DNA of 64,000 bases from PALSA-129 sp963842505 (GTDB taxonomy: Bacteria; Acidobacteriota; Terriglobia; Bryobacterales; Bryobacteraceae): assembly GCA_963842505.1 (NCBI GenBank), contig CAWJGZ010000001.1, positions 1,922,001 to 1,986,000 of the forward strand, written 5' to 3'. The notes under the pieces were generated by a model that searched no databases, was not told the DNA's origin, and saw only the letters and a list, made by a program, of their open reading frames with translations. Shown piece by piece: positions 51,320 through 60,212 of the stretch; within the stretch, counting starts at the first letter, position 1; the number at the start of each line of letters is the position of its first letter. A program made the translations under genes and the position numbers.

Positions 51320-52672
51320 ATGCGAACGAATATGAGAGTCCTGGCGGCCGTATTTTGGGCCGCTCTGCCGCTCTTACACGCCCAATCGGGCCTCCACGTA
51401 TTCCTGACCGGCGACTCGATTCTGAACCGCAAACTTTCAGTTTATAAGGACCCATCCTACGTCGCACTCTTCGACGCGATCCGTCACGCGGACATCGGCT
51501 TCACGAACCTCGAAACTCTAATTCACACTTACGAGTATCCGGGCGCGTCGGTGAGCGGAGGAGCGTACATGGCGTCGCCTCCGTGGATTGTCGATGAGTT
51601 GAAATGGGCCGGCTTCAATCTGCTCGGCGTCGCGACTAATCACACGTTCGATTACGGCTCCGACGGGATGCGGAGCACGCTTCGCGCGCTGGATGCGGCA
51701 GGCCTCACGCATGCTGGCGCTGGAGAGAACCTGGCGCTCGCGCGCGCCCCGGCGTATCTGGACACCGGAAATGGGAGAGTCGCCTTAGTTGCCTGCGCTT
51801 CCACATTTACTCCAGGCAGTCTGGCCGGCGAGCAGCGGCCGGATTTGAAAGGCCGGCCGGGCCTCAGTCCGCTTCGATTTTCTACGACTTATACGGTCGA
51901 CGCCGCCACGCTTGAAGGCTTGCGCAAGTTGTCTCTCCTCAATTCTCCAGATGCCCCGCAACACAACGGGCCGGTACGCATTGCCGGCGCCACATACCAG
52001 GCCGGAGACGCAGACGCGATTCATACCGAGCCGTCCAAAGAAGATCTGAATGGCATTGTCGCCTCGATTCGAGATGCCCGCCGTCAAGCCGATTGGGTGA
52101 TTGTGTCCATCCACGCACATGAAGGGAAACCCGGAAATCGCGAAGCTCCGGCGGATTTCCTGGTGACGTTCGCGCACGCGGCCATCGACGCTGGAGCGGA
52201 CGTGCTCGTCGCCCACGGTCCGCATGTTCTGCGCGGCATCGAAATCTATAAGGGCAAGCCGATCTTTTACAGCCTCGCGAACTTTGCCTTCGAGAACGAA
52301 ACGATGCAATTCCAGCCCGCCGAAAGCTACCAGGAGCTGGGCCTGCCGGCGAGTTCCACAACCGCCGACTTTTACGACGCGCGATCGAAAAACGATACGG
52401 TGGGTTTTCCGGTGGATCCTCCCATCTGGAACAGCGTTGTGGCGGAGATATCGTTCCATCCGGACCGCACGATAAAGGAGATTATCCTGCACCCGATTTC
52501 ACTCGGATTCGGCGAGCCAAGGTCGCAGCGCGGCCGGCCTCGTCCCGCTCCGGCGGAGCTTTCGAACCAGATTATCCATCGCCTCGCGAATCTCTCGGAG
52601 CCCTTCGGAACCAAGATCGAATTCGCCGGCGGGCGCGGCGTAGTCGAACTGAACGAAAAGGGTGTCCATTGA
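51320..52672 (+). CDS. CapA-family (poly-gamma-glutamate-synthesis-like) metallophosphatase-fold protein
   Basis: The product has 450 residues from the ATG at 51320; a GTG at 51314 overlapping the previous stop and an ATG at 51332 are alternatives. A signal peptide (MRVLAAVFWAALPLLHA) is followed by the PGA_cap domain: LTGDSILNR (metal), FTNLETLIHTYE, GVATNHTFDYGSDGM (NH.DYG), VIVSIHAHEGKP and DVLVAHGPHVLRGIEIYKGK. CapA homologues act in gamma-polyglutamate synthesis or hydrolysis. It lies between two serine-hydrolase genes with overlaps, so all three probably act on one periplasmic substrate. Confidence 0.88.
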   Translation: MRTNMRVLAAVFWAALPLLHAQSGLHVFLTGDSILNRKLSVYKDPSYVALFDAIRHADIGFTNLETLIHTYEYPGASVSGGAYMASPPWIVDELKWAGFNLLGVATNHTFDYGSDGMRSTLRALDAAGLTHAGAGENLALARAPAYLDTGNGRVALVACASTFTPGSLAGEQRPDLKGRPGLSPLRFSTTYTVDAATLEGLRKLSLLNSPDAPQHNGPVRIAGATYQAGDADAIHTEPSKEDLNGIVASIRDARRQADWVIVSIHAHEGKPGNREAPADFLVTFAHAAIDAGADVLVAHGPHVLRGIEIYKGKPIFYSLANFAFENETMQFQPAESYQELGLPASSTTADFYDARSKNDTVGFPVDPPIWNSVVAEISFHPDRTIKEIILHPISLGFGEPRSQRGRPRPAPAELSNQIIHRLANLSEPFGTKIEFAGGRGVVELNEKGVH

Positions 52673-52710
52673 AGCCGTCGCGCGGGGAATCCGGGATATG
52701 CCGGAGCACC

Positions 52711-54363
52711 ATGCGACATCAATCTTTCCATTTTGCGATCGCGGGCGCCCTTGTGCTGGCTCAGGCCGGGTGGGCGCAAAAGATCAGTGCGCCGCCCGAT
52801 GCGGCTCGCGATGTCGGCAAGATCTTCGAGGGATTCCATCGGCCGGATAGTCCCGGCTGCGCCGTAGGGGTTGCCGTTGACGGAGCAACGGTGCTCAGCG
52901 CGGGCTACGGCATGGCCGATCTGGAGCACAACGTTCCGATCACGCCGCAGTCGATCTTCGAGGCAGGCTCCGTCTCCAAGCAATTCACGGCCGGAGCCGT
53001 TCTTCTGTTGGCCCAGCAGGGCAAACTTGCACTGGACGATTCCATTCGGAAATATATCCCCGAAGTGCCCGACTACGGGAAGCCGATCACCATCCGCAAC
53101 ATGATCAATCACACCAGCGGACTGCGCGACTGGGGAGAGGTCGAGCAGATCGCGGGATGGCCTCGCACCACGCGTGTTTACACTCACGCGAATGTTCTGG
53201 AGATTGTAAGCCGCCAGCGCGCGCTGAACTATCCGCCTGGCGCCGAATACTCGTACAGCAACACCGGTTTCAATCTGGCGGCGATCCTGGTTTCCCGGGT
53301 GAGCGGAAAACCACTATCGCAATTCACGCGCGAGGCGATCTTCAATCCTCTGGATATGACTTCCACGCAATGGCGCGACGATTTTCAACGCATCGTTCCG
53401 AATCGCGCGATCGCTTATTCGAGGGACCACGGAACGGTGAGAATGCTGATGCCGTTCGAAAACGCGTACGGCAACGGCGGGCTGCTCACCACGGTCGGCG
53501 ACCTGCTGCGATGGAACCAGAACTTTACGGACGCCAAAGTCGGTGGACGTTCCTTCGTCGAAGCGCAGCATCAGCAGGGGCGCCTGAACGATGGCCGTAC
53601 CATCGCCTATGCGGCCGGTCTGATGGTTTTGAACTGGAGGGGCTTGCGCGAGGTGAGTCACAGCGGCAGCACGGCGGGATATCGCGCCTGGCTCGGCCGC
53701 TATCCCGATCGGGGATTATCGGTCGCGGTGCTTTGCAATCTGGCTTCTGCGAACGCGGACGACCTCGGTCATCAAGTTGCCGGCGTGTACCTGAGCCACG
53801 CCATCCCGAAGAAGCCAGTGCAGGCTCCGATCCGGCTGGATGCCGCGGCGCTTGCGGCGAAGGCCGGCCTTTATCGCAGCATGCGCGATCACAAAACCCT
53901 TTTGGTTGAAGTTAAGGATGGCGGATTGCAGATCGCGCAGGGAGCCGCCATGACGCCCGTTTCAGCGAACGTCTTCATCGCCGGAAAAGACGGCCCGCGC
54001 GCGGAATTTGCATCCGACTCCTCAGGAAAAGTCGTGGGTCTCCGCATGGCCACCGAGTTGGATGAAGCCAACTATTACGAAAAGGTCGAGCCCGCGAAAC
54101 CTGCTGCGGCCGAACTCGAGGCCATGACGGGCGAGTACTCAAGCGACGAAGCGGAAGTGACGGTTACAGTTTCGCTGGAGCATGGCGGATTGGTCATCCA
54201 CCGCCGCCCCGACACGAGCATCCCCCTCACACCCACCTATCGTGACGGATTCAGTTCCAGTCTTGGAAGTGTCCGTTTTATCCGCAACGCGGAAGGACGC
54301 ATCGTCGAGATGAGCATCGGCGGCGAGCGCGTCTGGGACCTTCGCCTTCGTCGCACCCGATGA
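52711..54363 (+). CDS. Exported serine hydrolase, beta-lactamase family, with C-terminal extension
   Basis: The product has 550 residues from ATG at 52711 (CCGGAGCACC upstream; signal peptide MRHQSFHFAIAGALVLAQAG). An earlier TTG at 52669 overlaps the capA-like stop. Motifs: SVSK in FEAGSVSKQFTAGAVLLL, YSYSNTGFNLAAIL, and HSGSTAGYRAWLG. Residues ~380-550 form an additional beta-rich domain (AAELEAMTGEYSSDEAEVTV) as in D-aminopeptidase-like and Pab87-type serine proteases. It is the last gene of the inserted block. Confidence 0.88.
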   Translation: MRHQSFHFAIAGALVLAQAGWAQKISAPPDAARDVGKIFEGFHRPDSPGCAVGVAVDGATVLSAGYGMADLEHNVPITPQSIFEAGSVSKQFTAGAVLLLAQQGKLALDDSIRKYIPEVPDYGKPITIRNMINHTSGLRDWGEVEQIAGWPRTTRVYTHANVLEIVSRQRALNYPPGAEYSYSNTGFNLAAILVSRVSGKPLSQFTREAIFNPLDMTSTQWRDDFQRIVPNRAIAYSRDHGTVRMLMPFENAYGNGGLLTTVGDLLRWNQNFTDAKVGGRSFVEAQHQQGRLNDGRTIAYAAGLMVLNWRGLREVSHSGSTAGYRAWLGRYPDRGLSVAVLCNLASANADDLGHQVAGVYLSHAIPKKPVQAPIRLDAAALAAKAGLYRSMRDHKTLLVEVKDGGLQIAQGAAMTPVSANVFIAGKDGPRAEFASDSSGKVVGLRMATELDEANYYEKVEPAKPAAAELEAMTGEYSSDEAEVTVTVSLEHGGLVIHRRPDTSIPLTPTYRDGFSSSLGSVRFIRNAEGRIVEMSIGGERVWDLRLRRTR

Positions 54364-54490
54364 GAGCGGTCGTGCTGCGGCCAGGGCCGTAAGCTCCACT
54401 ATTTCTCCTGCTCGCATCTTCGGGAATGGCCGCTGTTCCAACTCCCGGGAGCCACTCCTCGGGCCCGCGTGAGAAATGCGCAATAACGGC
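54364..54490. other. Gap before the argF-side repeat
   Basis: No gene or clear signal is seen. This is the right edge of the inserted block; any scar of the insertion should be here, but I see no inverted repeat or target duplication. Confidence 0.4.
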
Positions 54491-54890
54491 GAGGCCAGCA
54501 AGCTGCCTCCCGAAGCTTTCCTAGTTCAAAAACTCACTCAGAATATTTCCTTTTGTTTCAGACCCCTCCCGCCGGAATGACCTCGACTCGTCCCGCTCAT
54601 GTGCCATCCTCGAAGCAGGAAGGACACTATGCGCCATTCTTGCCCCATCCAGGTACGCGCCCTCAAGATACCAAACGAACCTAGTCCCATATTCGGACAC
54701 TCGCATCCCGGGCCGGGTTCGCCGCGTTCAGGCGGCAGCGCTTGACTTTATTCACCAAAATGTGTAATTATTCAATTTAATGAATAAACATTCAGTCGAG
54801 GTGAATGCCGTGGCCGGAACCTTCCAACCAGATCATATTCTCAAGGCCGCCGGCTCTGATTTGCTCTGTGACCTCGATCTCACCAATGAT
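54491..54890. repeat. Right copy of argF upstream region (direct repeat)
   Basis: Homologous to 44882-45406, lacking about 115 internal bases. It contains the functional argF promoter and the first codons of the intact argF. Confidence 0.88.
54742..54794 (+). promoter_or_regulatory. argF promoter with two ARG-box-like sites
   Basis: TTGACT (54742-54747), 17 bp, TAATTA (54765-54770). TGAATAAACATTCA at 54781-54794 is a perfect TGAAT-N4-ATTCA ARG-box dyad, and TGTGTAATTATTCA at 54761-54774 is a second, weaker site over the -10. ArgR, encoded at the end of this operon, is the expected repressor. The first box covers codons 1-5 of argF. Confidence 0.75.
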
Positions 54891-55754
54891 GAGCTCGGTT
54901 ACCTGCTCGATCTGGCCGACGAAGTCAAACGGGCGCCCAGGAATTATGGCAACGCGATGAGCGGCAAGTCCATCGGGATGCTCTTTGAAAAGCCGTCGCT
55001 CAGGACCAAGCTGACCTTTGAGCTGGCCATCAGCCAGATGGGCGGCGCGTCGGTATTCATGGAAGGGCCCATCGGCGTTCGAGAGCCGCTCAAGGACGTG
55101 GCGCGCAACCTGGATCGCTGGGTCAACGGAATTGTAGCCCGCGTGTTTGCGCAGAGCACTGTGGAAGGGCTGGCGCAATGGTCCTCCGTGCCGGTTATCA
55201 ATGCGCTCTCGGATGCTTTTCATCCCTGCCAGGCGCTGGCCGACGTGCTGACCATCCGCGAACGCTTCGGGCGGCTCGAAAGGCTGAAGCTGGCCTTCAT
55301 CGGCGACGGGAATAACGTGGCGCAATCGCTGATGCTGACGGCGGTGCGGCTGGGAATGGACTTTGCGTTGGGCTGCCCGACCGGATATCTGCCGGATCCC
55401 GATATCGTGGCGCAGGCCGAAGGGCTCGCGGCCGTTTCCAAGGCTTCCATCACCATCACCCACAATGCGGCCGAGGCGATCCATGGCGCGCACGCCGTTT
55501 ATGCCGACGTTTGGACCAGCATGGGGCAGGAACAGGAAGCGGTAGAGCGCAGAGCGGCCTTTCATCTCTACCAGGTCAATGACGAGCTGTTCGCGCAAGC
55601 GCGGCCCGACGCCATTTTTCTGCATTGTCTGCCGGCCAAGCGCGGCGAGGAAGTTACCGATTCAGTGATCGAGTCGGAACGGAGCGCGGTGTTTCAGCAG
55701 GCCGAAAACCGGCTGCATGCGCAGAAGGCGCTGCTGCTCATGATGCTAACGTAA
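54780..55754 (+). CDS. argF: Ornithine carbamoyltransferase
   Basis: This transfers the carbamoyl group from carbamoyl phosphate to ornithine, giving citrulline. It has 324 residues from ATG at 54780; a GTG at 54810 behind GAGGTG is an alternative, since the predicted transcript begins within a few bases of the ATG. Motifs: SLRT in FEKPSLRTKLTFE (carbamoyl-phosphate site), FHPCQALADVLT, and FLHCLPAKRGEEV (ornithine site). The SLRT variant replaces the common STRT. It is first of argF-argG-argH-argR. Confidence 0.95.
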   Translation: MNKHSVEVNAVAGTFQPDHILKAAGSDLLCDLDLTNDELGYLLDLADEVKRAPRNYGNAMSGKSIGMLFEKPSLRTKLTFELAISQMGGASVFMEGPIGVREPLKDVARNLDRWVNGIVARVFAQSTVEGLAQWSSVPVINALSDAFHPCQALADVLTIRERFGRLERLKLAFIGDGNNVAQSLMLTAVRLGMDFALGCPTGYLPDPDIVAQAEGLAAVSKASITITHNAAEAIHGAHAVYADVWTSMGQEQEAVERRAAFHLYQVNDELFAQARPDAIFLHCLPAKRGEEVTDSVIESERSAVFQQAENRLHAQKALLLMMLT

Positions 55755-55827
55755 AAGAGCTGTTCAGGCTGCGCACCGAGCCGCGACCGTAAGGGAGCGG
55801 AGGGCGCAAGATTGCAGAATACGTCGC

Positions 55828-55833
55828 TATAAT
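55828..55833 (+). promoter_or_regulatory. Possible -10 box before argG
   Basis: TATAAT at 55828-55833, 22 bases before the argG ATG. No good -35 lies at the right distance, so any internal promoter would be weak. Confidence 0.3.
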
Positions 55834-55854
55834 TGCGAACAGGTTACCAGGATT

Positions 55855-57072
55855 ATGCATAAACCGAAAAAAGTCGCGCTCGCCTATTCTGGCGGGTTGG
55901 ATACCTCTATCATCATTCCGTGGCTCAAGGAAAACTACGGCTGCCAGGTCGTGGCCGTGTGCGGCGATATCGGCCAGGGCGGCGACGAACTCTCGGGCCT
56001 CGAGGAAAAGGCCCGCAAGACCGGCGCTTCCGAAGTCTATATCGAAGACCTGCGGGAGGAGTTTGTCTCGCAGTACTTGTGGAAGCTGGTGCGCTCCGGC
56101 GGGGTGTACGAGCATAAGTACCTGCTGGGTACTTCCATCGCGCGGCCGCTGCTGGCCAGCAAGCAGGTGGAAGTGGCGCTGGCCACGGGTTGCGATGCGG
56201 TGGCGCACGGCTGCACCGGCAAGGGCAATGACCAGGTGCGTTTCGAGCTCACTTACAAAGCCCTGGCGCCGGAGCTGCAGGTGATCGCGCCGTGGAGGGA
56301 ATGGAAGATCGCCTCGCGCGAGGACGCCATCCAGTACGCGCGCGAGCGCAAGATTCCGATCTCCGCCACCACCGCCAAAATCTACAGCCGGGATCGCAAC
56401 ATCTGGCACATCTCGCACGAAGGCGGAGCGCTCGAAGATCCGGCCAACGCCGCGCCGGATGAAATCTGGATGCTCACCAAGAGCCCGGCCGAAGCGCCCG
56501 ACAAGCCCGGCGAAGTCGCCATCGGGTTCGAAAAGGGAGTGCCGGTTTCGGTCAACGGCAAGAAGATGAAGGCCTTCGAACTGCTCGAAGCGCTCAACCA
56601 GATCGGCGCGGAACACGGCATCGGACGCATCGACCTGGTGGAGAACCGCTTCGTCGGCATGAAGTCCCGCGGCTGTTATGAGACGCCGGGTGGTACGCTG
56701 ATCATGTTCGCGATTCGCGAGTTGGAAGCGCTGACGCTCGACAAAAGCACGCTGCACTACAAGCAGCAGCGGGCGCTGGAATATGCCGAGCTGGTCTACA
56801 ACGGTCTCTGGTTTACGCCGCTGCGGGAAGCGCTGGACGCCTTCTTCGAAAAGGTCAGCGAGCCGGCCACGGGCGAAATCAAGCTGCGGCTTTACAAGGG
56901 CAACGTGCAGCCGCTCAGCCGGAAATCCCCAAATTCGCTGTATTCGCTGGATATCGCCAGCTTCACCATGGGCGCGGCTTATGACCAGAAGGATGCGCTG
57001 GGCTTCATCAACCTGGTCGGTCTGCCGATCAAGGTGCGGGCGCTCGCCTCTAAAGCCTCTAAAAAGAAATGA
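55855..57072 (+). CDS. argG: Argininosuccinate synthase
   Basis: This joins citrulline and aspartate using ATP. The 405 residues fit type I enzymes. The N-terminal P-loop is LAYSGGLDTSIIIPWL; VAHGCTGKGNDQVRFE binds citrulline/aspartate, and SVNGKKMKAFELLEALN, GRIDLVENRFVGMKSRG, YETPGGTLI and FTMGAAYDQKDALGFI follow in normal order. It lies 100 bases after argF and overlaps argH by ATGA. Confidence 0.97.
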   Translation: MHKPKKVALAYSGGLDTSIIIPWLKENYGCQVVAVCGDIGQGGDELSGLEEKARKTGASEVYIEDLREEFVSQYLWKLVRSGGVYEHKYLLGTSIARPLLASKQVEVALATGCDAVAHGCTGKGNDQVRFELTYKALAPELQVIAPWREWKIASREDAIQYARERKIPISATTAKIYSRDRNIWHISHEGGALEDPANAAPDEIWMLTKSPAEAPDKPGEVAIGFEKGVPVSVNGKKMKAFELLEALNQIGAEHGIGRIDLVENRFVGMKSRGCYETPGGTLIMFAIRELEALTLDKSTLHYKQQRALEYAELVYNGLWFTPLREALDAFFEKVSEPATGEIKLRLYKGNVQPLSRKSPNSLYSLDIASFTMGAAYDQKDALGFINLVGLPIKVRALASKASKKK

Positions 57073-58452
57073 AACTCTGGGGCGGCAGGTTTGAAACGCC
57101 GGCGTCGGAAATTTTCGAGCGATTCTCGGGATCGCTGGATTTCGACCGGCGCCTGATCTGTGCCGACATCCGCGGCTCGCAGGCCTTTGCCCGGGCGCTG
57201 GAGCAGGTCGGCATCTTGACGGCGGAGGAGCGCGGGCGGATCGTCTCGGCGTTCGACGAAATTCGCGCCGAGGCGGCGTCGCCGGGCTTCTACGAGGGCG
57301 CCATGGATGAAGACGTCCACACGCTGGTGATCCGCAAGCTCGAGGAAAAAGCCGGCCGGATAGCCGATAAGATCCACACCGGGCGCAGCCGCAATGAGCA
57401 GGTTCTCGGTGGACATGCGATTGTGGCTGCGTGAAGAATGCGCCGACATGCAATCCTCGCTCTGCGCCGTCATGGGGAGGCTGCTCGATCACGCGCAGGC
57501 TAATTCCACCGCGATTATTCCCGGGTATACCCACATGCGGCGTGCCCAGGCGGTGTTGTGGCCGCATTACCTGCTGGCGTATTTCGAAATGTTCCTGCGC
57601 GATTGGGAACGGTTTGCCGAAGCCAAACGGCGCACCAACCTGCTGCCGCTGGGTTCGGGCGCGCTCGCTGGCAGCGGGTTTCCGTTCGACCGCGAAGCCA
57701 TCGCGCGCGATCTCGGGTTTGCCGGCATCACCCGCAACAGCATGGACGCCGCCGGCGACCGCGATTTTGCCCTGGATTTCCTCTACGCCTGCGGCGTCGC
57801 CATGATCCATCTGAGCCGGCTGGCCGAGGATTGGATTCTCTATTCCAGTGAGGAGTTTGGGTGGCTGGAATTGGGCGATGGCGTGACCAGCGGGTCAAGC
57901 CTGATGCCGCAGAAGAAGAACCCCGATTCGCTCGAGCTGATTCGCGGCAAGAGCGGGCGCGTGATCGGCTGCCTGACCTCGCTGCTGGTGACCATGAAGG
58001 GTCTGCCGATGACCTACAATCGCGATATGCAGGAGGACAAGGTTCCGCTGTTCGACGCCGCCGACCAGTTGAACGGATCGCTCCTCATGATGTCCGCGGT
58101 GATCGAAGCGACCCGCCTCAATCCGGCTAAGCCGGCGGCCGCCGCGGCGGAAAGCTGGGTGGTGGCGACGGATCTGGCGGAGGCGCTGGCGCGCGCCGGA
58201 ACGCCGTTTCACCAGGCGCACCAGATTGTGGGCCGTTTCGTTTTGGAAAGCGTGCGCACGGGCAAGAAGCCATCGGATTGGACGGCGGAAGAGATGCGCC
58301 GCTTCGCGCCCGAATTCACGGGCGAGTTCGCCAAGCTGCTGAACGCGGAGAAGGGCATCCGCACTCGCGAGATACCCGGCGGAACCGGACCTGAGTCAGT
58401 GGCACAAGCGTTGGAACGCGCCAAACAGGTGCTGGGACAACTAATTTTATGA
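57069..58452 (+). pseudogene. argH: Argininosuccinate lyase with a +1 frameshift
   Basis: The first 112 codons are normal (MKLWGGRFETPASEIFERFS .. KIHTGRSRNEQV). One extra base at 57403-57405 then sends the frame to a stop at 57434, while the next frame continues the enzyme precisely (SVDMRLWLREECADMQ .. GVTSGSSLMPQKKNPDS, the catalytic-loop signature, to 58452). Removing one base restores a normal enzyme of 460 residues. Nothing else is damaged. As it stands, arginine synthesis would be blocked unless a second argH exists or the base is a sequencing error. Confidence 0.92.
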
Positions 58453-58886
58453 CCAAGGCTTATCGTCAGGGCCAGATTTTGAAGCTGATCCGCGGCAAGC
58501 GGATCTCCACCCAGGAAGAGCTTGCCCAGGAGCTGAAGGCGCTGGACATTGCGGCCACCCAGGTGACGCTGTCGCGCGATATACGCGACCTGCGGCTGGT
58601 GAAAACGCGCGACGGCTACCAGGAGATGGCGCCGGAAGAAACCGGGCCGGCCTTCGCCCTGCTGGCTACGGAGTTCCTGAACGACGTCCTGCGCGTGCAG
58701 AACCTGGTGGTGCTCAAGACGTCTCCGGGCCATGCCAATTCGGTTGCCGTGGCGCTGGACAACGAGGGCTGGCCGGAAATCGTCGGCACCATTGCGGGCG
58801 ACGACACGATTCTGGTGATTACTCCGGATGGGCCGACTGGCGAAGCGGTGCAGGAGAAGTTGCTGAACCTGGTGGAGCGGGGATAG
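58449..58886 (+). CDS. argR: Arginine repressor
   Basis: The product has 145 residues; its ATG overlaps the argH stop. The N-terminal winged helix (RQGQILKLIRGKRISTQEEL, then IAATQVTLSRDIRDLRLVK, with the conserved SRDI.DL.L.K) binds ARG boxes. The C-terminal hexamerisation and arginine-binding domain contains KTSPGHANSVAVALDN and VGTIAGDDTILVITPD (GT.AGDDT, arginine contact). Its expected target is the box at 54781. Confidence 0.95.
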   Translation: MTKAYRQGQILKLIRGKRISTQEELAQELKALDIAATQVTLSRDIRDLRLVKTRDGYQEMAPEETGPAFALLATEFLNDVLRVQNLVVLKTSPGHANSVAVALDNEGWPEIVGTIAGDDTILVITPDGPTGEAVQEKLLNLVERG

Positions 58887-59226
58887 GCGCGACGCTGCTC
58901 GCTGAACTCGTTGAGCGGCAGCATGGCATCGCAGGCTGTCTGCAATACGGCATTCGCAACCAGGCATCACATTTCCCCCACCGCTGTCCGGTGCCGGCGC
59001 CGGCAGGTGTGATCGGCTCTTTCTCGGGTGGGCGCAGGTCCAGGTACATCAGCAGCGCGATCACCGTGCTCCATTGGCCTTCGCCCGGGAACACCAGCAA
59101 CAACGCGCCCCACAGTGTGACGGTGATCTCCCCTTTGAAGTGGTTCCATAGCGATTCTCCAGCGCTCCCGGCGCCCGATCGCTTAAACCCAGCAAGAGGA
59201 TGAAAGGATTCCGCCGATGGGGACAT
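58819..59226 (-). pseudogene. Possible coding remnant antisense to the argR end
   Basis: A minus-strand frame has strongly coding-like third positions between about 59170 and 59000, reading ESLWNHFKGEITVTLWGALL, LVFPGEGQWSTVIALLMYLD and LRPPEKEPITPAGAG, with one hydrophobic helix. Below about 58985 composition changes and the frame runs into argR. I recognise no family. It may be the 5' part of a small membrane protein gene cut off by the arg locus. Confidence 0.35.
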
Positions 59227-59252
59227 TCCCCAGGGAAAGCGGCAAAGCCGGT

Positions 59253-59534
59253 ATGAATCTTGTCATGACTATGGCTTTGATGGGCGGGGCGCTGCTGGCG
59301 CAAATGAACCCGCCAGGGAAAACACCGCGGCCCCATGGCCCGGGCGTGAATCTTCAGGTCACGGGGATCAATGCGCAGCGCAAGCCGTGCTCCATCCCGC
59401 TCTTGAACGTGTTGCCCGCGCCCCGGAACTACCGCATCGTGGTTGTGCCGCCGCCTGCCCGAGCGGCGGTCGAACACATGCCGGAAATCCGGGTTCCGGC
59501 TCCAGCCTGCTTGCCGGGCCCATGGGTGCCGTAA
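59253..59534 (+). CDS. Small proline-rich secreted protein
   Basis: The product has 93 residues from MNLVMTMALMGGALLAQ, a short signal peptide; the frame begins further upstream at 59217 with a non-hydrophobic stretch. The mature part is proline- and arginine-rich with two cysteines: GINAQRKPCSIPLLNVLPAP and MPEIRVPAPACLPGPW. The KPCSIPLLNVLP core recalls small exported acidobacterial proteins, but I cannot verify by search. Ribosome site is weak. Confidence 0.5.
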   Translation: MNLVMTMALMGGALLAQMNPPGKTPRPHGPGVNLQVTGINAQRKPCSIPLLNVLPAPRNYRIVVVPPPARAAVEHMPEIRVPAPACLPGPWVP

Positions 59535-59559
59535 ACCTGAAGCCGCGTCCGTTGAGCGC

Positions 59560-60141
59560 TTACTTCTCGCCGGCCGGCTTCACGTCGCCGCAGTCGGCGG
59601 AAAGCCACTTGGTGCTGAAGGCGATCTTCGATTCCATTGTCCTGACCGCGTTGCCGGTGGCAGGGCCGGTGCCACTGTTCTTGAAGGTTCCGGAGCCTTT
59701 GACATGTTCGGCGTCCACGCGCTCGACGGTCATGTCGCCAACCGTCGTCATGTTGGTCTTGTCCGGTTGGCACTCCATGTGAATTTCCACCTTGCTGGAC
59801 GAAGAATTGACAATTTTCCGAGTGCAGTTGGCCTGGTTGTTGCCGTTCTCGGCGAACGCCATCGCCCTGGCGAGCGATTCTTTGGTTACGCACGACTTCG
59901 ACGTGATGGTGCGCGGGGCGCCGCGGCCGTTCATCATGGCTTGCAGTTGCTGACGTTGGGCCTCCGGGATCTTCGCCAACTGGTCCGGCGTCAGTTGCGG
60001 CATGGCCGGCATTCCGGCGATCTCGAAGGTGGTAGTGTTCTCCCAGAGTCCTGGTTTAGCGTCGAATGGCTTAATTTCCTGGGCTGTCAATGCAGCCAAA
60101 GGGCACAACATGGCGATGCCCAATAAAATCGTCGTCTTCAC
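59560..60141 (-). CDS. DUF3617-family secreted protein
   Basis: The product has 193 residues. Signal peptide MKTTILLGIAMLCPLAALTA. The DUF3617 body shows KPGLWENTTTFEIAGMP, a conserved KSCVTKESLARAMAF cysteine, NCTRKIVNSSSSKVEIHMEC, and GDMTVERVDAEHVKGSGTF, ending with SKWLSADCGDVKP-like KWLSADCGDVKP. Four cysteines probably form two disulfides in the periplasm. The family is common in Proteobacteria and Acidobacteria; function is unknown. It is divergent from the phosphoglucomutase gene. Confidence 0.88.
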   Translation of the reverse strand: MKTTILLGIAMLCPLAALTAQEIKPFDAKPGLWENTTTFEIAGMPAMPQLTPDQLAKIPEAQRQQLQAMMNGRGAPRTITSKSCVTKESLARAMAFAENGNNQANCTRKIVNSSSSKVEIHMECQPDKTNMTTVGDMTVERVDAEHVKGSGTFKNSGTGPATGNAVRTMESKIAFSTKWLSADCGDVKPAGEK

Positions 60142-60212
60142 AGGGTCAGTCCTCCCGTAAAATCATAGTATCTCAGAATGACTCGCAGCAAATTGCGGTA
60201 ACGTGGATCAAA

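Noticed and set aside
50136..54363. Acquired antibiotic-resistance beta-lactamases
   Set aside because: SxxK, YSN and HxG boxes fit the broad serine-hydrolase family, and the context (receptor, CapA) favours peptide metabolism.
57395..57440. Programmed +1 frameshift in argH
   Set aside because: No slippery sequence, stop-codon pause or stimulatory structure is evident, and argH is not known to use recoding.
55738..57810. 690-codon minus-strand open frame
   Set aside because: Antisense to argG and argH, which are certain genes; no motifs.
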